DNA from: Olsenella profusa F0195
GTDB taxonomy: Bacteria > Actinomycetota > Coriobacteriia > Coriobacteriales > Atopobiaceae
Length of the DNA stretch: 32,407 nt
Direction: 5' to 3'
NCBI RefSeq assembly: GCF_000468755.1
Contig: NZ_AWEZ01000047.1
Coordinates: 1-32,407, forward strand
The translations under genes were made by a program, and so were the position numbers. A model generated the notes under the pieces. The model was not told the DNA's origin and ran no database searches. It was given only the letters and a program-made list of their open reading frames with translations. Shown here in pieces: positions 7,901 to 15,316 of the stretch (position 1 is its first letter; each line of letters starts with the position of its first letter).

Positions 7901-10120
7901 CTATCCGAGCTCCGCCAGCGCGGAGCGGTTGAGTATGGTGGCGGCGCTGTAGAGGTCCTCGTCGTCGCGCACGATGCGCACATATTGATTCACGGTCGTC
8001 CCGCCACCAGCGCCGAGCGCGGCCGCATCGGCCAAGGCGCGCGCCCATGGCCGGATGTTCGAGTTGGTGTAGGGGACGATGGCCTCGCGCCCGGCCTCAC
8101 CGATCACGGCAGCGCCATTTGTGATGCCACCGCGGGCATAGAAGCTGATGGATGGGAGCTGGAAGTGCCCAGGGTCTAGATTGAACCCCCCCGACACATG
8201 GAAAGTCGGGATGTGGATTCCGGAGAAGGCCCCCTGGATGATGCTCCTGACCCGCGAGAGTGCACCGCTGATGGTCGAGCCGACGCCTGAGAACGCCTGT
8301 CCGATGCTTGATACGACATTAGACGCCACAGATGCTATGGAGCGTAGGGCCGACTGTGCGGCGCCGGCCGCCGATGACATCCTGCTGCCGATGGCGGAGC
8401 CTGCGCTCGAGAAGAAGCCGCCGATGGCGGACGCCACGGATGACCCGACGGACTGGGCGCCCTGGAACGCACCCTGCGCCACCGATGCCGCCGCCTGCAT
8501 GGCACCACCGATGACGGCGCAGGCACTCTGGAAGAAGCCGCCGATGGCGGATGAGATGCCGGAGAGGATGCCCTGCACGCCCTGCCATGCCGAGACCGCG
8601 ACCGACGCCGCGACCTGGAAGAATCCCCCGATGGCGGAGAGGATGGCGCCGAGGGCCGTGAAGGACGCGGCGACGCCGTCGATGGCGACCGCGAGCACGC
8701 TGGCGAATGTCTGCGCGATTGGTGACACTATGCTCCACACCACCTGCAGCACCGCCCCGACCACCTGCAGCACGCCCGCCAGAAGTTGGAAGGCGCCGCT
8801 CACTACTGGGAGGATGCTCATCCCGAGATTTCCGAGCGCATCCACAAGAGGCTGCATGACGGGTGACAGCTGCTCCATGGCGGACTGCATCATCGGGCCG
8901 AGCACGTCCATCACCGGCTGCGCGGCCTGGCCGAGCCACGTCATCGCGTCGGAGAGTCCCTGCATGCCAGCTGTGGCCGCAGACCACACGGCCGAGCCGA
9001 GCGGCGCAAGCGCGGCCTGGACGTTGTTTTGGATGAGCTGCCACTGCTCGGGCCAGTCCATGGTCGCCTGCTCGGTGCCCTCGATGTCGCCCTGCGCGCC
9101 GAGCGCGGCCTGGCCGAGCTCGTCGAGGTTGATTGCGCCGCTCTTGAGTGCGGCGACGAATTGCGGGGCGTTGCGCGCGCCGAAGATGTCCTTCGCGGCA
9201 TTGATGGCAGCCGCGTCATCGCCGGCGTCTATATACCCCTGGATGGCATCGACCGAGTCACGGAACGCCTGCTTGACGTCCCCGCCCTGCTCGGCCACGG
9301 ACGAGAGGGCCTTCTTCATGCTCCCCATGACGCCAGATGCATTGAGGCCCGCCTTGTCGAGCATGCCGGCCATGTCGGCCGTGTCCTCGAAGGAGAATCC
9401 GAGCTCCTGCATCGCCGGGCCTGCCGTCTGCACGACTGACACAAGCGAGTCGAAGCCGATTCCCGTGGTCTGCACGACGCCGAAGAGGTAGTCCATCTTG
9501 GCGCCCGCCTGCTCGCCGGAGATTCCCCACTCATTGAAGGCGCCGGTGAGATTGTCGAAATTCACGCTTCCGACGATGTTCTGCAGGCTCGCCGCCTTCG
9601 ACCCGACCTCCTGGAGCGTGTCGCCGGAGAGGCCCATCCTGGTGTTGAACTCCTGGACGATGTCCCCGGCGTTGGCGAAGCTCGTCGGAACCGACGTGCC
9701 TATGTTCGTCGCGACGTCAGACAGGCCCTGCAGGGCATCACCCGAGGCGCCAGTCCCGACGATTATCTCATCCGTCATCTCGTCGAATGTCCCGCCCACA
9801 GACATGAGGGCGGCGCCGACGGCCGCCGCGACGCCCATACCGGCGGCCACCATCTCCGCTCCACCGCCGCCCGACAGGATGCTCGAGAAGCCGCCTGCCA
9901 CGGCCTCGCCGGCCTCGCCACCGACTGACGCGACCCTCTCCCCGAGGCCGCCGAGGGCGCCGGAGATGGCGTCGAGCATCGACGCGCCGCCGGACTTCCC
10001 GGCGGCGTCCCCGGCGCCCTCCATGGCACCCGAGAGCGCGGACGTGAGCGACGACCCGGCGCCCTCCATAGAGGGCATGACCTGGACGAAGGCGTTGGCA
10101 ACGGTCACGCCTGATGCCAT
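7901..10120 (-). CDS. Tape measure protein
   Basis: A 739-residue protein, the longest in the window, sets tail length and carries the DNA channel factors. Residues 1-150 are Ala/Gly/Ser-rich; residues about 115-240 hold the phage minor tail domain (SGDALQGLSDVATNIGTSVP, NTRMGLSGDTLQEVGSKAAS, FNEWGISGEQAGAKMDYLF). From about 400 to 600 there are several strongly hydrophobic helices and repeated SAIGGFFQSA/SAIGGFFSSAGS units, then an amphipathic region. The C-terminus is GGGTTVNQYVRIVRDDEDLY. GGGAGGTG lies 5 nt before the ATG. Confidence 0.93.
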   Translation of the reverse strand: MASGVTVANAFVQVMPSMEGAGSSLTSALSGAMEGAGDAAGKSGGASMLDAISGALGGLGERVASVGGEAGEAVAGGFSSILSGGGGAEMVAAGMGVAAAVGAALMSVGGTFDEMTDEIIVGTGASGDALQGLSDVATNIGTSVPTSFANAGDIVQEFNTRMGLSGDTLQEVGSKAASLQNIVGSVNFDNLTGAFNEWGISGEQAGAKMDYLFGVVQTTGIGFDSLVSVVQTAGPAMQELGFSFEDTADMAGMLDKAGLNASGVMGSMKKALSSVAEQGGDVKQAFRDSVDAIQGYIDAGDDAAAINAAKDIFGARNAPQFVAALKSGAINLDELGQAALGAQGDIEGTEQATMDWPEQWQLIQNNVQAALAPLGSAVWSAATAGMQGLSDAMTWLGQAAQPVMDVLGPMMQSAMEQLSPVMQPLVDALGNLGMSILPVVSGAFQLLAGVLQVVGAVLQVVWSIVSPIAQTFASVLAVAIDGVAASFTALGAILSAIGGFFQVAASVAVSAWQGVQGILSGISSAIGGFFQSACAVIGGAMQAAASVAQGAFQGAQSVGSSVASAIGGFFSSAGSAIGSRMSSAAGAAQSALRSIASVASNVVSSIGQAFSGVGSTISGALSRVRSIIQGAFSGIHIPTFHVSGGFNLDPGHFQLPSISFYARGGITNGAAVIGEAGREAIVPYTNSNIRPWARALADAAALGAGGGTTVNQYVRIVRDDEDLYSAATILNRSALAELG

Positions 10121-10132
10121 GGCGGCACCTCC

Positions 10133-10570
10133 CTATCCGGTTTTCCGCTGATCTCCGTCGCCGTAGTACCAGTCGAGGAACTCCGAGCGCGGTATGGCGC
10201 CCGACCCGACGTGCCTGTCGCGATGGTCGCCCTTGCGCCACGGGGCCTCGTACGGCTTGGGCTTCCTTGGCATCCGCGTGCCCTTCGCGTGGTGGGCCGC
10301 AGCGATGCCGTAGCAGACCCATTGCTCAATGTCTATGACGTCGGCGAGCATCTGGGCAATCCCGAACGGCGTGGAGTACGGCGCGTATTTGGGGTGCTGC
10401 GCGCGCCACGTCGCGCTCGCGCTGTCCAGGTGGCGGTAGAAGACCTTGAGGCCCGACCAGCCGATCGTCATGGGAACGTCGGCGAGGCGGATGCCGAGCC
10501 TGCACATGAGGTCGTAGTCGAGCGCCCCGTCCGTGTCGGCGTCTACTCGGACGAGGGCGCGGATTCCCCC
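10133..10570 (-). CDS. Tail assembly chaperone, frameshift (T) extension
   Basis: This frame continues the upstream chaperone by a programmed -1 frameshift, giving a G-T fusion of about 230 residues (10824 to 10133). It has no good start of its own: the first in-frame ATG (10597) has AAGG only one base away. The protein part contains YDLMCRLGIRLADVPMTIGW, an aromatic HLDSASATWRAQHPKYAPYS segment and an alkaline, proline-rich tail (RMPRKPKPYEAPW), as in actinophage chaperone extensions. It probably escorts the tape measure protein and recruits tail tube subunits. Position directly before the tape measure gene is the conserved one. Confidence 0.72.
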   Translation of the reverse strand, partial: GGIRALVRVDADTDGALDYDLMCRLGIRLADVPMTIGWSGLKVFYRHLDSASATWRAQHPKYAPYSTPFGIAQMLADVIDIEQWVCYGIAAAHHAKGTRMPRKPKPYEAPWRKGDHRDRHVGSGAIPRSEFLDWYYGDGDQRKTG

Positions 10571-10824
10571 GCCGTCACCCCGGAGTCGTGCTGCCATGCC
10601 TTGACGAGCGACATGAACTCCCTGAGGAGGAGCCCCTCGGTGCACCCGGGGGCGGCGTCCTCGAAGAAGCCCCTGAGCGCCTTCTCGGCGGCGGCGTTGT
10701 CATGCGCGGTGGCGAATCCCTCGACCTGGTCGAGGCTCAGCGTGTCATATGACGGCACGGACCACTCCGTGCCGTCGATGGAGAAGTCGAACGCCCCGCG
10801 CTCGACGCGTCTCAGCTCGTACAT
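10543..10824 (-). CDS. Tail assembly chaperone (G product)
   Basis: A 93-residue protein between the major tail protein and the tape measure gene, starting MYELRRVERGAFDFSIDGTE, with an acidic helical C-terminus (EGLLLREFMSLVKAWQHDSG). Size and position are those of the lambda gpG class of chaperones. AGGGGG lies 4 nt before the ATG and overlaps the end of the major tail protein gene. A run of five G at 10570-10566 near its end allows a -1 slip into the T frame. Confidence 0.78.
   Translation of the reverse strand: MYELRRVERGAFDFSIDGTEWSVPSYDTLSLDQVEGFATAHDNAAAEKALRGFFEDAAPGCTEGLLLREFMSLVKAWQHDSGVTAGESAPSSE
10564..10570 (-). promoter_or_regulatory. Candidate -1 frameshift slippery site (G GGG GAA)
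   Basis: On the minus strand GGGGGAA is read in the chaperone frame as GGG GAA. A one-base backward slip keeps the glycyl-tRNA paired to GGG and moves the ribosome into the T frame, which is open for another 146 codons. It lies about 20 nt before the 0-frame stop (10545-10543). The A-site re-pairing is imperfect, so this is a plausible rather than a textbook site. Confidence 0.55.
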
Positions 10825-10832
10825 GCGACCCC

Positions 10833-11432
10833 CTAGGCTCCGGTGACGACGCCGTCGTCGTAGATGAAGTAGACGTAGTGGCCGGTCTCGTCCGCGTTGA
10901 GCGAGAGCGTCATGGCGAACTGGTTGGCCGAGTCTGGCACGAACTCGACGTCGTCGAGGTCGGTGACCTGTGCGGAGGGGACGTACACGCGCACGCGGCG
11001 GTTCTCGTCCTTCATGCTGAAGCACAGGGCATTGTTCGGGCCAGGCTTGCCATCGAACGCAATATTGATGACCTTTCCGCTCGTGGCGGTCGCCGGGGTC
11101 ACCGTGACGTTCGCGGTGCCCACGAGCATCCTCGCCATCGCCTCGTCCACCTGGATGGCCGGGAGCGAGATGGACGGGTCGGCATCGCCGGACGTCGTGC
11201 GGATCCGCTTCTTCGCCCAGTCCCTGATGGCGTCGCCCGCGGCGACCAGTCCCTTGATGCTGATGCCGTCCTCGCCGACGTAGCCGACGGAGTCCGCCCA
11301 CGTCGCGTCGAGCTTCGCGCGGGCGTCCGTGGGCGCCTTCGCGGTGCCGACCTTGCCGATCCCGACGGCGCCAGTGGTCTTCGTCTGGTCTGGCTCTGGG
11401 AGGTAGACCTTGTTGCTGTCGATTCCAGCCAT
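10833..11432 (-). CDS. Major tail protein
   Basis: A 199-residue protein that would form the tail tube. It opens MAGIDSNKVYLPEPDQTKTT, has a DGISIKG segment near residue 55, then beta strands (RRVRVYVPSAQVTDLDDVEF) and ends in a hydrophobic strand (GHYVYFIYDDGVVTGA). Length and position between neck genes and tail chaperones identify it better than its sequence. AAGGAG lies 5 nt upstream of the ATG, so translation is expected to be strong. Confidence 0.82.
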   Translation of the reverse strand: MAGIDSNKVYLPEPDQTKTTGAVGIGKVGTAKAPTDARAKLDATWADSVGYVGEDGISIKGLVAAGDAIRDWAKKRIRTTSGDADPSISLPAIQVDEAMARMLVGTANVTVTPATATSGKVINIAFDGKPGPNNALCFSMKDENRRVRVYVPSAQVTDLDDVEFVPDSANQFAMTLSLNADETGHYVYFIYDDGVVTGA

Positions 11433-11441
11433 TCTCGCTCC

Positions 11442-11849
11442 TTAGATGTCTTCGCCGCGTGCGGCGGCGTTGCAGGCGACCGTCACTCGCGGCACGCCTG
11501 CGTGGTCTGGGTCTGGGTTCGGGTACACGCTCGTCACGGTCGGCGACTTCCACGCGATGCCGGACGGGGCGCGCCTCATGTGGAGCGTCGCCACCATGCC
11601 GGCCAGCCTGCGCGCGGCGTCGGTGGCGGGCCCGTAGTCGGGGACCGAGCCGGCCCACACGTCTATGGACATGTCGTGCTCCCACGAGACGGGCGTCACG
11701 GGGGCGCAGCCGACCTGCACGACGTGCGCAACGGGGGCGTCCCTGCCGATGTCACCTGGGGGGTTAGCCGCCACCTCGAACCCGCACAGCTCGGTGAGGT
11801 CGCGCGCGAGCGCGGCCTCGGCGTCGGTGGGCGCCGTCATGACCTGCAT
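11442..11849 (-). CDS. Tail completion (tail terminator-like) protein
   Basis: About 135 residues with an alpha-helix (APTDAEAALARDLTELCGFE) and later strands (EHDMSIDVWAGSVPDYGPAT, ATLHMRRAPSGIAWK). The order connector, closure, gp10-like, this gene, major tail protein is the standard neck order, so it should cap the tail tube at the head-proximal end. Two starts are possible: ATG 11849, 13 nt into the upstream gene, or ATG 11840, which forms an ATGA overlap with that gene's stop. Neither has a strong ribosome binding site. Confidence 0.72.
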   Translation of the reverse strand: MQVMTAPTDAEAALARDLTELCGFEVAANPPGDIGRDAPVAHVVQVGCAPVTPVSWEHDMSIDVWAGSVPDYGPATDAARRLAGMVATLHMRRAPSGIAWKSPTVTSVYPNPDPDHAGVPRVTVACNAAARGEDI

Positions 11850-12106
11850 GACTGCACCGCCACCGTCAGGGCCTTCTCGGTCGCCTCGGCCTCGCGCGCC
11901 GCCTGCGTGGCCGTGCGCACGCTGTACGCGGCGCGGCCACCGCCGAATCCGGCGCGCCACGGGCCGGAGACCTCGAAGCCGTCCCCTGCGGCCGCCGCTA
12001 TGCGCCCTGCGGCGGCCTCGCACTCCGCCGCGACCTCGGACGACTGCAGCAGCTGGGCTATGCCGTCGTGGTCGAGCTCGAGGCGGAAGCTCCCGACCTT
12101 CTGCAT
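11837..12106 (-). CDS. Neck protein, HK97 gp10-like
   Basis: An 89-residue protein of mostly helical, alanine-rich sequence (LLQSSEVAAECEAAAGRIAA) followed by VSGPWRAGFGGGRAAYSVRT. This short helical then glycine-aromatic-arginine pattern is common in HK97 gp10-like neck proteins that help join tail to head. The ATG is 9 nt after GGA of a GGACGTGATC site, a one-mismatch version of the full anti-16S complement. Confidence 0.68.
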   Translation of the reverse strand: MQKVGSFRLELDHDGIAQLLQSSEVAAECEAAAGRIAAAAGDGFEVSGPWRAGFGGGRAAYSVRTATQAAREAEATEKALTVAVQSCRS

Positions 12107-12110
12107 GTGA

Positions 12111-12452
12111 TCACGTCCAATCCACGAGGGGGCACTCGATGTGGTCGATGCCGCCGAGGGGCGACGGGCATGGGAGCGGCTCGCCGTCGATGGCGTAGTC
12201 GACACCAGCGTAGGTGACCCTGTCGCCGGCCATCACGTCGGCCCCCGGCGGCGCGTAGAGCGTCGCCCGGACGTTCGCGTCGCGGCCCTCCCTCGCCTGG
12301 TCGGCCGAGGTGGACGGGTTGCCCACCCAGCAGCCGCCCACGTCGCGGGTGGTGACGTTGTCCCAGTCGGCGACGGTCGCTCCGCGCGACGCCTTGGTTC
12401 CCGGGCGGGTGACCCTGACGGTCACGAGCCTCCATCCGATCGGCATCGGCAT
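12111..12452 (-). CDS. Head closure / stopper protein
   Basis: A 113-residue beta-rich protein (VRVTRPGTKASRGATVADWD, then VRATLYAPPGADVMAGDRVT and the closing strand DYAIDGEPLP). The pattern of a small barrel with PPGADVMAGDRV is typical of head-closure proteins that plug the connector after DNA packaging. The ATG lies one base after the upstream stop; a second ATG two codons later is possible. The ribosome binding site GGTGACGTGAC is moderate. Confidence 0.7.
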   Translation of the reverse strand: MPMPIGWRLVTVRVTRPGTKASRGATVADWDNVTTRDVGGCWVGNPSTSADQAREGRDANVRATLYAPPGADVMAGDRVTYAGVDYAIDGEPLPCPSPLGGIDHIECPLVDWT

Positions 12453-12453
12453 G

Positions 12454-13155
12454 TCACGTCACCAGCCTGTATGGCGCGAGCTCCTCGTAGTGGCTGCGCA
12501 CGCCGACGCTCGCGCTGTAGCTCACCTGCGTCCCGCCAGCCGTCTGCGAGGATATGCCGGGGTTGGCCACGAGGTACTCGGACACGAGCGCCGCGAGCGT
12601 GGCCTGCAGCTGCCTGGCGTCGTCTATGCCCGCCACGTAGTCGATCGAGACGGAGTGCCACCCGGCGCGCGTCGCGGCGCAGGGGCGTGCGAATCGGACG
12701 AGGCCCACCGGCGTCCACTCGTACGCGGACGGGTCGACCTCCTCGCCGCCGACCGTGACGGAGATGACGTCTGACACGTGCATGGCAGGGAGCTGCGCGA
12801 CCCTGCCGCCGTCGGCGACGTAGCGGCACCTGAGCGATGGGCATATGTGCCACCCGCACATGGTGCGCATGGCGTCACCGTAGGCGCCGATGGCCCACCT
12901 GACCGTGTCTTCGGTCGCCGAGAGCCTGCCGCCAGTGGCGACCGACAGCTCCTCCGGCGTCATGATCGGCACCAGGGCGCCTCCGGCCGTCGGAACGGAC
13001 AGCGTGTCCCCAGACACCTCGATCGGGCCGTCCCCGATGATGGGGGCGGCAGCGCCCTGGGCGTCCGCGGAGACCCCGACGAGGGTGTCGCCGTCCACGA
13101 TGGCCCCATCCGGCGTCCCGTCCACGATCGCGTAGCCCCATGGGGTGCGCGTCAC
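12454..13155 (-). CDS. Head-tail connector / adaptor (HK97 gp6-like)
   Basis: A 233-residue protein. From about residue 68 (EELSVATGGRLSATEDTVRW, AIGAYGDAMRTMCGWHICPS) it follows the pattern of connector proteins that bind the portal: helices, then a strand pair with VSDVISVTVGGEEVDPSAYE and a C-terminal helix ending in VRSHYEELAPYRLVT. The first about 65 residues are an additional beta-rich segment (DGAIVDGDTLVGVSADAQGA), not usual for the family. It starts with GTG in a GTGA overlap with the stop of the upstream small gene. Confidence 0.72.
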   Translation of the reverse strand: MTRTPWGYAIVDGTPDGAIVDGDTLVGVSADAQGAAAPIIGDGPIEVSGDTLSVPTAGGALVPIMTPEELSVATGGRLSATEDTVRWAIGAYGDAMRTMCGWHICPSLRCRYVADGGRVAQLPAMHVSDVISVTVGGEEVDPSAYEWTPVGLVRFARPCAATRAGWHSVSIDYVAGIDDARQLQATLAALVSEYLVANPGISSQTAGGTQVSYSASVGVRSHYEELAPYRLVT

Positions 13156-13307
13156 TTGTCCGCCGCCTTCCCGGCCTTGTTGGCGGGCTGTCGGGCCTGC
13201 TTCGCCTTGGGCCGATCCTCGGGCTCCACGTGCTCCGTGGCCCCATCGGGCTGCTCGCCCTCCTCGTACTGCACGGTCAGGCCGCCCAGGTCGTACAGCT
13301 TGAGCAT
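13152..13307 (-). CDS. Small acidic/basic hypothetical protein
   Basis: A 51-residue protein with a short ordered start (MLKLYDLGGLTVQYEEGEQP) and a Lys/Ala-rich disordered tail (AKQARQPANKAGKAADK). AGGGGAG lies 5 nt upstream of the ATG, and the stop overlaps the connector start. Small proteins with this kind of charge pattern occur between capsid and connector genes in other actinophages, but I know no function. Confidence 0.7.
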   Translation of the reverse strand: MLKLYDLGGLTVQYEEGEQPDGATEHVEPEDRPKAKQARQPANKAGKAADK

Positions 13308-13327
13308 GTCAGCTCCCCTCTCGTGCG

Positions 13328-13353
13328 TTGGGCCGCCCCGCGGGACGGCCCAA
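13328..13353 (-). other. Hairpin between capsid gene and downstream neck genes
   Basis: TTGGGCCG (13328-13335) pairs perfectly with CGGCCCAA (13346-13353) around a GC-rich loop that contains its own CCCGCGGG palindrome. It lies in the 68-nt gap after the major capsid gene. No T-run follows in the minus direction. It may stabilise the capsid mRNA or reduce read-through so that capsid is made in excess. Confidence 0.6.
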
Positions 13354-13375
13354 CTGCCACGCTGTCCCGCGAGCC

Positions 13376-14524
13376 CTAGGCGGCGGTGATGGTCAGCTTC
13401 TCGAAGCCTGCGGGGTAGCGCACCGCGAGCTTCAGGCGCTCCAGGATGCGGATTGCAACGAGGTCCTTCTCGAAGTCGTCCTTGTCGGAGTTGGTCATCT
13501 CGACGCGCACGCCCTCGCCCGCCTTGGTGAAGACGGAGCCGGAGGGCTTGAAGGCACCCACGTAGGAGGTGCCTGCGGCCACGGCTGGGGTGACCACGGT
13601 GGTCAGGCCCCAGACGTCGGGGTAGAGCACGACGCCGCCTGCGGTACCGTACTGGCCGCTGAAGTACCCGCCGCCCATGTACTGGCCGTTCGTGTCCTTG
13701 GCGAGTCGCAGGGTCTTGTAGTCGGTCGGGTTGAGCACCACGGCGTCCGCCATGAAGGGTGTCGCCTGGCCGATGTTGGTGATGGCGTCGAAGATGGTGT
13801 CCGCGAGGGTGGCGTTCTTGGCCGCGCCAGCCTGGATGCCTGAGGTGCCGCCAAGCTCGGTCACCAGGGTGTCCTCGACCTTGAGGTCGTGGATGTAGAG
13901 GCCACGGTCGTTGATGGAGCTTGCGAGCCAGGCCTGGTCGCTCACGATCTCGTAGGACTCGCGATAGAAGCCGCCCACCTTCTCGAGCGCGGCCGTCTTC
14001 TTCGTGGGCTCGGCGAAGTGGTACTGCCCGAGCGCCGTGCCCTCGGCTGTGACTGCCGGGGCGCCCTCGAGCGCACCCTCCACCATCCACTCGACGGCCG
14101 CGGCGTCTCGCGACTCAGCGCCGAAGAGGTCGCGGATCTGCAGGCGGCGGCGTGCGCCCGTCACCACGTTTCGGTCGAGGAAGGTGCTGTAGTCGGCAGC
14201 GGATGCGGGGGAGGTGATGGGGTCGGACGCCGCCTTGGCGCCGAATCCGGTCGCGGTCATGACGCTGGCCTGGCTGCGGCCCTCGAACGCCTTGAGGTCG
14301 AGGCTCTTAGCGGCCCACTCGCCGATGGTCTTGGCCTCGGCGGGGGCGTGCTTGGCCTCCTTGCCTGCGTTGAGCTTCGCGCCCTTGGCGTCAGCCATCT
14401 TGATGATGGCCTCGTACTTCTCCGCAAGCTCGCCTGCGGCCTTGGCCGCCTCGGCGTCTCCGACCTTGACCGCGGCGGAGAAGTCCGCCTTGGCCTGCTC
14501 GAACTGCTCTCGGATGGTAGGCAT
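13376..14524 (-). CDS. Major capsid protein, HK97 family
   Basis: A 382-residue protein. Residues about 1-80 form a charged helical delta domain (MPTIREQFEQAKADFSAAVK), removed by the protease in this family and acting as internal scaffold. The mature part begins with an N-arm rich in Ala and Ser, followed by RRRLQIRDLFGAESRDAAAV, an E-loop (GTALGQYHFAEPTKKTAALE), and the P- and A-domain segments (VVLNPTDYKTLRLAKDTNGQ). The end (VRYPAGFEKLTITAA) is a usual HK97-family terminus. A weak CAGG ribosome binding site lies 6 nt before the ATG. Confidence 0.94.
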   Translation of the reverse strand: MPTIREQFEQAKADFSAAVKVGDAEAAKAAGELAEKYEAIIKMADAKGAKLNAGKEAKHAPAEAKTIGEWAAKSLDLKAFEGRSQASVMTATGFGAKAASDPITSPASAADYSTFLDRNVVTGARRRLQIRDLFGAESRDAAAVEWMVEGALEGAPAVTAEGTALGQYHFAEPTKKTAALEKVGGFYRESYEIVSDQAWLASSINDRGLYIHDLKVEDTLVTELGGTSGIQAGAAKNATLADTIFDAITNIGQATPFMADAVVLNPTDYKTLRLAKDTNGQYMGGGYFSGQYGTAGGVVLYPDVWGLTTVVTPAVAAGTSYVGAFKPSGSVFTKAGEGVRVEMTNSDKDDFEKDLVAIRILERLKLAVRYPAGFEKLTITAA

Positions 14525-14540
14525 GTCGTACCTGCTTTCT

Positions 14541-15305
14541 CTAGTCTCTGTCGATGAATCGCTCGTACCTGGCGGCTACCTCCTCGAGCGCCTTGGCGTC
14601 GCCCTTCGGCTCCTCCGGCTTCCCGCCGTTGGCCTTGGGCTTGCCCTCGCCGCCCCCCTTGTCGCCGTCACCGTCATCAGGCTCGGGGTCGACCCCGTCG
14701 CCGATAAGGTCGTTGATCGCGTCGAGCGCCTCGCTCAGGAGGTCCCGCACGCTGGCAAGCTCGTCCTCGTCCGCCTTTGAGTTGCGGCGGCACTCCTTGG
14801 CGGGCGCCCCGCCGCCCTTGACGTCCGTTATCTGGGCGGCCGGGTTCGCCGGGACGGTCACGATCGAGCACTCGTAGAGGTCTACCTTGCGCAGCACGTG
14901 GGCCTTGCGCCCGTCCTCGAGCTCGATCTGGCCGTCCTCGACGACGTCGTAGGCGAAGCTCATGCTGCACACCTGGCCGCGCTGGAGCATCTTGTGGACG
15001 GTCTCCCCGTTGGGGGCGTCCGCGAAGATGTGGCCCGTGACCTTGAGCCCGGTGTCGTCCTCGGCGGCGTCGACGTAGCCGAGGTTGTAGTCCGGGTCGT
15101 GCATCTCGTGGGCGAAGAGCAGCGGGATGCGCCGTCCCTCGTCCTCATATGCCTTGAGGGTGTCCGCGAAGGCGCCCTTGGCGACCACGTCCCCGTAGCA
15201 GTCCGGGTCGCCGCCGAATGTCGAGGCGTACCCCTCGAACGTGTACTCGTCCGCGTCCTCGCCGGCGTCCTTGACGCTGACGCGGAAGTCCTTGAACATG
15301 TGCAT
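14541..15305 (-). CDS. Prohead protease (HK97/U35 type)
   Basis: A 254-residue serine protease that trims the capsid scaffold. It has the family landmarks: EYTFEGYASTFGGDPDCYGD at the start, RRIPLLFAHEMHDPDYNLGY with the catalytic His near 66, QVCSMSFAYDV with the catalytic Ser (Ser114 or Ser116), and YECSIVTVPANPAA near 145-157. Residues 160-254 are a disordered and then helical tail (GGGEGKPKANGGKPEEPKGD), a scaffold-like extension. The ATG at 15305 is 7 nt after GGAGG. The gene lies between portal and capsid, as usual. Confidence 0.93.
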   Translation of the reverse strand: MHMFKDFRVSVKDAGEDADEYTFEGYASTFGGDPDCYGDVVAKGAFADTLKAYEDEGRRIPLLFAHEMHDPDYNLGYVDAAEDDTGLKVTGHIFADAPNGETVHKMLQRGQVCSMSFAYDVVEDGQIELEDGRKAHVLRKVDLYECSIVTVPANPAAQITDVKGGGAPAKECRRNSKADEDELASVRDLLSEALDAINDLIGDGVDPEPDDGDGDKGGGEGKPKANGGKPEEPKGDAKALEEVAARYERFIDRD

Positions 15306-15316
15306 CCGTTGCCCTC

